Shown in pieces: positions 7,275 through 13,106 of a DNA stretch of 13,106 nt. Position 1 is the first letter of the stretch. Every line of letters begins with the position of its first letter. The translations under genes and the position numbers were made by a program. The notes under the pieces were generated by a model, which was not told the origin of the DNA, ran no database searches, and saw only the letters and a program-made list of their open reading frames with translations. The stretch comes from Sphingobacteriales bacterium (GTDB lineage: Bacteria > Bacteroidota > Bacteroidia > Chitinophagales > UBA2359), in contig JADKCK010000086.1 in the NCBI GenBank assembly GCA_016718845.1, positions 1 to 13,106 of the forward strand, written 5' to 3'.

Positions 7275-10200
7275 GATGGTTAATGTTTTGGTAGATGTCG
7301 CATTTGGACATGGGCTGTTACCCGTTGCCGTTAAGGTAAGGGTTACACTTCCTGCTAAAATATCCGCAGCACTTGGTGTGTAGGTAGCTGTTGTTAGCGA
7401 TGTTGCATTGGCAAAAGTACCCGTGCCGCTCGATGTCCATGTTACACCTGCATTGTTGGTGGCACTTGAACCCGCTGTAATATTCACCGCTCCCGAATTA
7501 GAACAAGTAGTAACATTTGTACCAGCTACTGCAGTAGGTGCAGCAGTAACTGTTATCACTACCGTTGAGGTAGCTGCTGCACAAGGTCCGGCTCCGTCGG
7601 GGTCGTCGGTGGTTAAGGTTAATGTGACTGTACCACTTGTTATGCTAGGTGTATAGGTAGATGTTAAAGAATTGACGTTAGAGAATGTGCCACTTGGAGC
7701 ACTCCATGTACTGCTTGTTGCCCCCCCTCCTATCGAGCCTGCTAAGGTTATGCTGCTACCTGCACATACCGTTTGTGGTGTGCCTGCATTGGCAGTGGCA
7801 GCCGTATTTATTACAAAGGTAGCGGCTGTACGGCAGTTAGGACTGCCCGAACAAGCGGCATAATAAGTATAAGTACCGGGTGTATTGGTATTTGCCAAAC
7901 CCGAGCCAGCCACACCTACTGGGTTGAAAGGCGTACCTGTACCAATGGGCGACCCACCCGATGCAGCCGTATACCATTCTATCTGCCCAGCACCCTGTAA
8001 CATAATTTGCCCACCCGATGGCGGGGTAATTGTCCAGGTGAATGCTCCACTATAAGTGCCACTTGATGCTCCCCATGTAGTTGATATAAGCGTATAGGTT
8101 GTACCTGCTGTTAAGGTCATAACGCCCGAGCCAACGCCGCTTGCACCTAAGCGGGGTTCATTGCCAGCGACACCGTCATCCTGGTCACCTCTAACCCATG
8201 TTCCTGCACCAGGGCAAGTACCGGGTACAAAGGCGCCTGTTACTATATAGCCCATACCATCAAAATTAGTATCATTATTCATCTCAAAAACATAATTACC
8301 TGTTACACTTACCTGAAAAGATGTAGCCACATAATTTCTGGTGATAGATGCATCAAAAGAACAAGTATTAGTATTGGTCATAGGAGATGATATGGGTCTT
8401 CTTGCAACGGGATCTGTACCGGCTGTCCATGTACCTGATATGGTTGTGCCCGAATTAACAAAGGTGTTAGGGCAAGTAGTAGATGAACTCAATGTGCCAC
8501 TACCTCCTTGACAAATAGTGACTCCTGTTGTAACAGGTAGAGCAATAACGGTAATATCTACCGTAGAAGTTGCTGCCGTACAGGGTCCGGCTCCGTCGGG
8601 GTCGTCGGTGGTTAAGGTTAGCGTTACTGTGCCACTTGTTATGCTAGGTGTATAGGTAGAAGTTAATGAATTGACGTTAGAGAATGTGCCACTTGGAGCA
8701 CTCCATGTACTAGTTGTGGCACTGCCACCTATCGAGCCTGCTAAGGTTACACTACCGCCAGCACATATCGTTTGGATAGTACCTGCATTGGCAGTGGCAG
8801 CCGTATTTATTACAAAGGTAGCTGCTGTACGGCAGTTAGGACTGCCCGAACAAGCGGCATAATACGTATAAGTACCGGGTGTATTGGTATTTGCCAAACC
8901 CGAGCCAGCCACACCTACTGGGTTGAAAGGCGTACCTGTACCAATGGGCGAGCCACCCGATGCAGCCGTATACCATTGAACAACACCTAACAATATACCC
9001 CCGCCAGACGGTGGAGTAATCGTCCAGGTAAATGGAGCCGTTACGCTACCCGTTGTACCATAAGTGGTTGATACCAACATATAGCTAACGCCAGCGGTAA
9101 GGGTTAATACGCCTGCTCCGCCATCGGCTGCATTACCCATTCGAGGTTCATTGCCTGCGGCTCCGCTATCCGAATCGTTGCGGTACCAAGTACCTGTACC
9201 ACCCGAACCAGGGCAAAGACCAGGGGTGAAATCTGCCGAAACGATGTATCCTTCGCCATCGTAACTGGCATTATTTACCATTTCAAAAATATAGTTGCCT
9301 GTTACGCTTACCTGAAATGGTGTGGCAACATAGTTACGCACTGCCCCAGGTGATAGAAATCCGCAAGCACCCGAGTTAGTACCTAATACGGGACGGTCGG
9401 CAGTGGGGTCGGTGGCGGCATTCCAAGCACCTGATATGGTAGTAACAGCCCCTGCCGAGCAAGAGCTTGTAGCTGCGATAGTTCCGCTACTACCTTGACA
9501 GATGGTAGTACCTGTTGTAACTGGATAATCGGCAACAGTAACGGCTGATGTATTGGAAGTTAAGACATTACAGCTTGTTCCAGTTTGGGTAATCTCACAA
9601 TAATAATAAAGGGTACCTGCCGAAGATGTTGGCGGTGTATAAGTTGCTGTTTGCGCGCCGCTGCCACTACCTAAGTTTGTTCCACCGCTATTGCTATTAG
9701 TGGTATTAGAAAACCATTGGTAGCTAAAAGTACCTGTACCACCAGTTGCTGCTACGGTTAAATTGGTTGGCGAACTACTAACACATACTGTTTGGCTAGT
9801 AATAGGTTGGGTAGATATGGTAGGGTCGGCAACTACTGTCCATGTGTATTGGGTGGCTGTTGAGACATTACATCCTGAGCCTGTTGGGTTAGTACGTATC
9901 CAAATACTATAGTTGCCTGCCGAAACAGGGTTAAGGGTTGGGACGGTGGTACTCCAAGGTGTTCCACCAGTAGTACTGTATTCGAATGTTTGTGTACCTG
10001 CACCGCCACTGCCCAATACGGGGTTTATGAGGGTTAAGCTGGCTCCAATACATACCGTAGTAGTGCTGGGCGATTGGGTAGCTGTTGGCGGAGTGGGGTC
10101 GGCTACTACGGTCACGGATAGTGCGCTAGATGTTACCGATGCACAGTTATCGCCAGTAGCGCCCACTATTACCCGATAATAATAAGTACCAGGAATAGCA

Positions 10201-11987
10201 GTAGTGCTGGCAGACAAAGAAGTGGCGGTTCCAGTACCCCCATAAGTGATGCCCGTAGGTGTTCCATCTACTACGTTTGCCCAACCTGTACTACCATCAG
10301 CCGAGTATTGCCATTGTTGGGTTCTTGCGGTAGCGCCTGTTCCATCGGTTCCGCCTGTGGCTGTAACGGTAAACGTTCCACTGCCTCCTACGCATATTGG
10401 GTTAGGTGGTTGTGTAGTTGCACTAATAGCAGGGTCGGCGATAACTGTCCATTGCCCAACCGTGACCCATGCGGTAGGCTGGTCGCAACCAGTTAAGCAA
10501 CTATTATAGCGCACTTGTATGGCATCGTAACCGCCCAAATTAGCAGTTAGTACCGGGATACTTGTTGAAGGTGCCGAAAAAGTTGTACCACCATCTTGCG
10601 TAGACCTATATTCTAAAACGCAACCTAAGCCAGCACTGCCACCTGTTGGCGAGCTAATGGTAAGGGTTGAGCCTTCGCAGACCGAAGTAGCATTGGGTGA
10701 TTTGGTTGCTGCGGTGGGTGATACGGGGTCGGCTACCAAAGTTAATACGGCATTAGCCGAGGTGGCATCGCAGCCTGCCCCTGTGGGGGTATTAGTAGTT
10801 AGCAGGCAACGATAATAAACAGTTGTTGGTACTGCACTGTTGGTGGTGGCAACGGTTAAGGTATTAGTGGTAGCATTGGTATAGGTATAGCCTGTTGGGG
10901 TTCCAGTGGCTACGTTTGCCCAACCTGTGCTGCCATTCGCCGAGTATTGCCATTGGTAGTTAAATGTACCTGTACCACCCGATGCGGTAGTACTTATGTT
11001 TGTGGTTCCGCCAATACATATCGAAGCATTGGTTAGGGTTGGGGTAGATAGGGTTGGGTCGGCTACTACGGTTACTGTAGCCGTTGCACAACCAGTGGTA
11101 TTACAAGTGCCTTGTGCCCTGACATAATATGTAGTGTTTGATGTTGGAGATACCGAAATAGAAGTACCCGTGCCAACAAAAGTACCGCCACAACTTACTG
11201 TGTACCAGTTATATACAGCACCTGTACCTAATGTTCCACCCGATTGCGTTAAAGTAGTTGAACCTCCGTTACAAATGGTAGTGGTGCCTGTTATGCTGGT
11301 GGGTGCTACTGATAAAGTATTAAACGTTACGGCATAATTAACGGCTGTTCCATTACAAGTACCTCCGTATGTACGAGGAGTACAAGTAACATTGCCCGAT
11401 GTACTTCCCCAATTTACAGTAATCGAGGTAGTTCCTTGCCCTGCTGTTATAGTAGCTCCTGCTGGAACACTCCATAAATAATCGGTAGCAAAACTAACAC
11501 CGCTTATGCTGTAGGTAGCCCCTGTTTGATTAGGACAGACTGGTGTAGTACCGCTTATTGTACCTCCGGTAGGGGTTTGAATACTAATTTGTGTATTAAT
11601 ATTGCCCGCGTTACTGCTAAACCCTTCTGATACTAGGTAGTAAGTACCTGCTGCTAAACTTTGTTGCAACGATGATGCGGTACCACTACATAATACACCA
11701 TTATCATCATTACTTGTTATTAGGGTGCCTGCACTATTTAAAAGGTGCATATAGGTATCGAAACCCGAACCGCAATGTGACATATTAACAATAGCTGCAC
11801 TACTTAGGGTAAATTGATAATAAATATCTTCACTGGTTTGTCCAAAATCGTTACAAAAACCCGTATCAATCGTATTATTCTGTATATTAGAATAGGTTAT
11901 ACATCCTAGCGTTCCCACTACAATAGGATTTGAAAGTGATGCCCTATTTTGGGCGTAATGCTGTGTTAAAGTACCTGCTGTTGTCAA
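6936..11987 (-). CDS. Giant adhesin, central fragment: PPC-like, PKD/Ig-like units, duplicated ~330-residue modules, first array repeat
   Basis: The frame is open from just after TAG 12012-12014 to TAG 6936-6938. The nominal start at 11985-11987 is TTG in the middle of a domain, so it is not a true start. Residues counted from it: ~55-138 a PPC-like beta-sandwich (D-I-Y-Y-Q-F-T-L, D-T-Y-M-H-L-L, N-D-D-N-G, A-G-T-Y-Y-L-V-S); 141-225 a PKD-like unit; then Ig-like units at about 226-308, 310-418, 421-517, 519-629, 630-720 and 722-820, many joined by V-A-D-P linkers; 822-1150 and 1151-1483 two related composite modules; 1484-1571 an Ig-like unit; 1572-1653 the first 82-residue array repeat. The last ~30 residues (after T-T-S-I-T-I) are out-of-frame product of the damaged repeat. 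The composition is Thr/Ser/Gly-rich with regularly spaced Cys. It probably forms the extracellular stalk of a surface protein. Confidence 0.85.
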   Translation of the reverse strand: MTTAGTLTQHYAQNRASLSNPIVVGTLGCITYSNIQNNTIDTGFCNDFGQTSEDIYYQFTLSSAAIVNMSHCGSGFDTYMHLLNSAGTLITSNDDNGVLCSGTASSLQQSLAAGTYYLVSEGFSSNAGNINTQISIQTPTGGTISGTTPVCPNQTGATYSISGVSFATDYLWSVPAGATITAGQGTTSITVNWGSTSGNVTCTPRTYGGTCNGTAVNYAVTFNTLSVAPTSITGTTTICNGGSTTLTQSGGTLGTGAVYNWYTVSCGGTFVGTGTSISVSPTSNTTYYVRAQGTCNTTGCATATVTVVADPTLSTPTLTNASICIGGTTNISTTASGGTGTFNYQWQYSANGSTGWANVATGTPTGYTYTNATTNTLTVATTNSAVPTTVYYRCLLTTNTPTGAGCDATSANAVLTLVADPVSPTAATKSPNATSVCEGSTLTISSPTGGSAGLGCVLEYRSTQDGGTTFSAPSTSIPVLTANLGGYDAIQVRYNSCLTGCDQPTAWVTVGQWTVIADPAISATTQPPNPICVGGSGTFTVTATGGTDGTGATARTQQWQYSADGSTGWANVVDGTPTGITYGGTGTATSLSASTTAIPGTYYYRVIVGATGDNCASVTSSALSVTVVADPTPPTATQSPSTTTVCIGASLTLINPVLGSGGAGTQTFEYSTTGGTPWSTTVPTLNPVSAGNYSIWIRTNPTGSGCNVSTATQYTWTVVADPTISTQPITSQTVCVSSSPTNLTVAATGGTGTFSYQWFSNTTNSNSGGTNLGSGSGAQTATYTPPTSSAGTLYYYCEITQTGTSCNVLTSNTSAVTVADYPVTTGTTICQGSSGTIAATSSCSAGAVTTISGAWNAATDPTADRPVLGTNSGACGFLSPGAVRNYVATPFQVSVTGNYIFEMVNNASYDGEGYIVSADFTPGLCPGSGGTGTWYRNDSDSGAAGNEPRMGNAADGGAGVLTLTAGVSYMLVSTTYGTTGSVTAPFTWTITPPSGGGILLGVVQWYTAASGGSPIGTGTPFNPVGVAGSGLANTNTPGTYTYYAACSGSPNCRTAATFVINTAATANAGTIQTICAGGSVTLAGSIGGSATTSTWSAPSGTFSNVNSLTSTYTPSITSGTVTLTLTTDDPDGAGPCTAATSTVDITVIALPVTTGVTICQGGSGTLSSSTTCPNTFVNSGTTISGTWTAGTDPVARRPISSPMTNTNTCSFDASITRNYVATSFQVSVTGNYVFEMNNDTNFDGMGYIVTGAFVPGTCPGAGTWVRGDQDDGVAGNEPRLGASGVGSGVMTLTAGTTYTLISTTWGASSGTYSGAFTWTITPPSGGQIMLQGAGQIEWYTAASGGSPIGTGTPFNPVGVAGSGLANTNTPGTYTYYAACSGSPNCRTAATFVINTAATANAGTPQTVCAGSSITLAGSIGGGATSSTWSAPSGTFSNVNSLTSTYTPSITSGTVTLTLTTDDPDGAGPCAAATSTVVITVTAAPTAVAGTNVTTCSNSGAVNITAGSSATNNAGVTWTSSGTGTFANATSLTTATYTPSAADILAGSVTLTLTATGNSPCPNATSTKTLTITTLPTASIVYSGSPYCSNGGTASVSLTGTSGGTYSSTAGLSINSSTGAVDLAASTAGTYTVTYTIAASGGCPAVTATTSITIHFTYGKLVYSGVHPGRQLTGGREQPDRAVI
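7539..8537 (-). repeat. Composite module, second copy (333 codons)
   Basis: It runs from P-V-T-T-G-V-T-I-C to the T-A-A before the next Ig-like unit. The order is: Ig-like opening; a jelly-roll-like block with N-Y-V-F-E-M, F-D-G-M-G-Y-I-V, C-P-G, G-N-E-P-R-L and F-T-W-T-I-T-P-P-S-G-G; an Ig-like block with W-Y-T-A-A-S-G-G-S-P; and a D-D-P-D-G-A-G-P-C unit. It pairs with the copy at 8538-9524. The best-conserved part, 7783-7978 against 8782-8977 (offset 999 nt), shows only about three base differences by eye. Confidence 0.9.
8538..9524 (-). repeat. Composite module, first copy (329 codons)
   Basis: It runs from P-V-T-T-G-T-T-I-C to the A-L before the second copy. It has the same block order: N-Y-I-F-E-M, Y-D-G-E-G-Y-I-V, C-P-G, G-N-E-P-R-M, F-T-W-T-I-T-P-P-S-G-G, then W-Y-T-A-A-S-G-G-S-P and the D-D-P-D-G-A-G-P-C unit. 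The jelly-roll-like block has diverged more than the Ig-like blocks. That suggests either different binding roles or gene conversion limited to the Ig-like part. Confidence 0.9.
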
Positions 11988-11989
11988 TG

Positions 11990-12038
11990 CCCCGCGAGTA
12001 CCGGGCTATCTCTACATAATACATGCCCGTTGTACCGG
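11990..12038 (-). other. Compensating frameshift pair with internal TAG
   Basis: On the minus strand the frame reads S-S-I-N-Y-T-P up to 12036-12038 and then falls into V-Q-R-A-C-I-M-stop. Shifting by one base gives G-T-T-G-M-Y-Y-V-E-I-A-R-Y-S-R, the expected closing strand of a PPC-like domain. Returning to the first frame at the G run (cccc at 11990-11993 on the plus strand) gives A-L-T-T-A-G-T-L-T-Q. One base missing near 12036 and one extra G near 11990-11993 therefore explain the TAG at 12012-12014 without any other change. Confidence 0.8.
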
Positions 12039-12794
12039 TGTATAGTTAATGGAAGAGAATACACCGCAATTATCATCGCCCGATGCCACTACTGTAAAAC
12101 CATCTATTCCGTAAATGCGCATATAGGTATCGCTACTAGTACTTGTACAATTGTTAAAATTATACGTTACCCCTGCGGTTAAATTTACTGCCCACGAAAC
12201 AATACCCCCTGCCGAATAAGCAGCAGTTTGTGCCGTACAAGTAGGGGTGATTAGATTGGAGGAACCCGAATATTTCCAAGTATAAGAATAGGTTATTGTA
12301 TGGTCGGAGTTAGCAAATACCCAATTGGTGTAAGTTCCATTGGAAGGAGAAGCACCTACTCTGTAATTTGTTGTAGCTACATTTCCATTCCATCGGCAAT
12401 CATCTGAATCGAGCGTGCAAGTTCCGAAAGCACATCTTGAACCACAATCATCTTCCCATACATCAATTTGGGCAGTTAGAATATTAGAGGTATTATTTCT
12501 TGTACCCAATGTAGTCAAAGAGCCATATGTTACATCACAGCAACTAGTACTTGGGTTTTGCCAACAGCCTGCCACGCCTGCAACTGTTGTATTGATGTTA
12601 TCAAAAAAGTAGGCAACACCCATAGTGTACTCTTCGTTTGAGGATTCCCAACAATCTCCGTCATCATTATTGCTATATGTCTGGTTGTACCTTATGGTAT
12701 AGGTTGCTTCTGCACTTTGCCCCCATGCTGTTTGGGCGGCGAACAGGCACAATATACAAACGCCTATATGTATTAGTATTTTATTTGTTTGCAT
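12012..12794 (-). CDS. Giant adhesin, N-terminal fragment: signal peptide, Cys-rich head, PPC-like domain
   Basis: It starts at ATG 12794, six bases after the stop of the preceding gene, and ends at TAG 12012-12014 (260 codons). Residues 1-25 are a clear Sec signal peptide with a hydrophobic core (I-L-I-H-I-G-V-C-I-L-C-L-F) and a probable cleavage after A-W-G. Residues ~26-185 form a Cys- and Asp-rich domain with D-D-G-D-C-W-E, a C-C pair, V-W-E-D-D-C-G and S-D-D-C-R-W; I do not recognise its family. Residues ~190-253 are the front of a PPC-like sandwich (L-T-A-G-V-T-Y-N-F, S-D-T-Y-M-R-I-Y, S-G-D-D-N-C-G). The last seven residues are out of frame. The real protein most likely continues into the central fragment. 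The Asp clusters could bind calcium, but this is speculation. Confidence 0.85.
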   Translation of the reverse strand: MQTNKILIHIGVCILCLFAAQTAWGQSAEATYTIRYNQTYSNNDDGDCWESSNEEYTMGVAYFFDNINTTVAGVAGCWQNPSTSCCDVTYGSLTTLGTRNNTSNILTAQIDVWEDDCGSRCAFGTCTLDSDDCRWNGNVATTNYRVGASPSNGTYTNWVFANSDHTITYSYTWKYSGSSNLITPTCTAQTAAYSAGGIVSWAVNLTAGVTYNFNNCTSTSSDTYMRIYGIDGFTVVASGDDNCGVFSSINYTPVQRACIM

Positions 12795-12800
12795 AAAGTA

Positions 12801-13106
12801 TTAAGGTTTTGTGGTAAGTTGAAAAGCCAGACGGTAGGCAAAGGGTGCATTTTCATCTTCGCTTTGCATAACATAAGTTAGCAGTGTGTCTGTTTCTTGT
12901 TCTATGTCTAAATAAAGAATTTTCGAGCAAGTGACACATTCTTTGTTTTCAAAAAACCATTCTACTTTATTATCGTTTCTTTTTTCGGTGGCTCTAACAT
13001 CTATTACCCCCAAAGCAAATAGCCTAATTTGGTTGTTCGCACCTATCTGTAATTGGGTTCTATTTTCAGGGAAATCTTCTTTTAGTTTTTCTGTTTCTTC
13101 GGCTAT
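12801..13106 (-). CDS. Hypothetical protein, C-terminal 101 residues (runs off right edge)
   Basis: The frame is open from the window edge to TAA at 12801-12803. The only start a gene caller can use inside the window is TTG at 13011-13013, but the frame is open upstream and keeps normal codon use, so the real start lies beyond 13106. The visible part begins I-A-E-E-T-E-K-L-K-E-D-F-P-E-N-R and contains W-F-F-E-N-K-E-C-V-T-C-S-K with a C-x-x-C pair, then an acidic region and A-Y-R-L-A-F-Q-L-T-T-K-P at the end. It is rich in charged residues, unlike the repeat proteins that follow. It ends 6 nt before the giant gene, which suggests one transcript. I do not recognise the family. Confidence 0.75.
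   Translation of the reverse strand: MAEETEKLKEDFPENRTQLQIGANNQIRLFALGVIDVRATEKRNDNKVEWFFENKECVTCSKILYLDIEQETDTLLTYVMQSEDENAPFAYRLAFQLTTKP

Larger units (their letters stand above)
4120..12794 (-). pseudogene. Whole locus of the right giant adhesin-like gene, interrupted as given (2911 codons if repaired)
   Basis: Three minus-strand open frames follow each other and encode one continuous domain series. Neither downstream fragment has a credible start: the first available starts are TTG codons inside domains. Two lesions explain the breaks. At 11990-12038 a missing base and an extra base cancel out, but a TAG (12012-12014) lies between them. At 6844-7028 one 246-bp repeat copy is shortened by a net 61 bp and ends in TAG (6936-6938). 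Adding the 61 bp back gives exactly 8733 nt, or 2911 codons, from ATG 12794 to TAA 4120. The repaired map is: signal peptide 1-25; Cys-rich head ~26-185; PPC-like domains ~190-285 and ~324-407; PKD-like ~410-494; six Ig-like units 495-1090; two composite modules 1091-1752; Ig-like 1753-1840; seven repeats 1841-2414; SprB-type repeats 2415-2716; two Ig-like units 2717-2911. Sequencing or assembly error is the likelier cause; true inactivation cannot be excluded. Confidence 0.8.

Noticed and set aside
7408..10509. Several plus-strand ORFs of 60-90 codons, some nearly identical to each other
   Set aside because: They are antisense to the Thr/Ser/Ala-rich repeats, whose codon use leaves open frames on the other strand. 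The similar pairs (7672-7863 and 8671-8862; 7773-8000 and 8772-8990) simply mirror the duplicated module.
11985..11987. TTG as a true start of a 1683-codon gene
   Set aside because: It falls inside continuous domain sequence, has no signal peptide after it, and adjoins a lesion that explains the break with the N-terminal fragment.

Overview
The window looks like a chromosomal stretch from a member of the Bacteroidota. The reasons are the protein content (very long, Thr/Ser/Gly-rich secreted proteins built from Ig-like, PKD-like and SprB-type repeats), the absence of Shine-Dalgarno sequences before the starts, and a few TAnnTTTG promoter-like boxes in the AT-rich gap. No more precise taxon can be supported. 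Every convincing gene lies on the minus strand, so transcription runs from right to left.

Layout from right to left (5' to 3' of the genes). (1) 12801-13106: C-terminal 101 residues of an unrecognised protein whose start lies beyond the window. (2) 4120-12794: one giant surface or adhesin-like gene that starts 6 nt after gene 1. As given, the sequence breaks it into three open frames (12012-12794, 6936-11987, 4120-6951). Two local lesions explain all the breaks: a compensating pair of 1-nt shifts near 11990-12038, and one scrambled, shortened copy (6844-7028) inside a 246-bp tandem array. Repairing both gives one frame of 2911 codons. (3) 2971-4119: about 1.15 kb of AT-rich DNA with no gene. 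(4) 1-2970: first 990 codons of a second giant secreted protein that runs off the left edge.

The repaired giant protein would read: signal peptide; Cys-rich head; two domains resembling pre-peptidase C-terminal (PPC) domains; PKD/Ig-like units joined by V-A-D-P linkers; two ~330-residue composite modules that duplicate each other; one Ig-like unit; seven 82-residue Ig-like repeats; four SprB-type repeats; two terminal Ig-like units. It ends without a recognisable type IX secretion C-terminal domain. The second giant has a signal peptide, a short proline run, an Ig-like unit, a domain resembling the CBM9/DOMON group, then at least seven Ig/PKD-like units. Two of its units are clearly related to units in the first giant, so the two genes share ancestry by module duplication.

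I see no RNA gene, CRISPR array, transposase, phage gene, defence system or enzyme. The points of interest are the repeat structure, the lesions (likely sequencing or assembly faults in repeats, though real inactivation is possible), the two unusual N-terminal domains and the missing C-terminal sorting signal.
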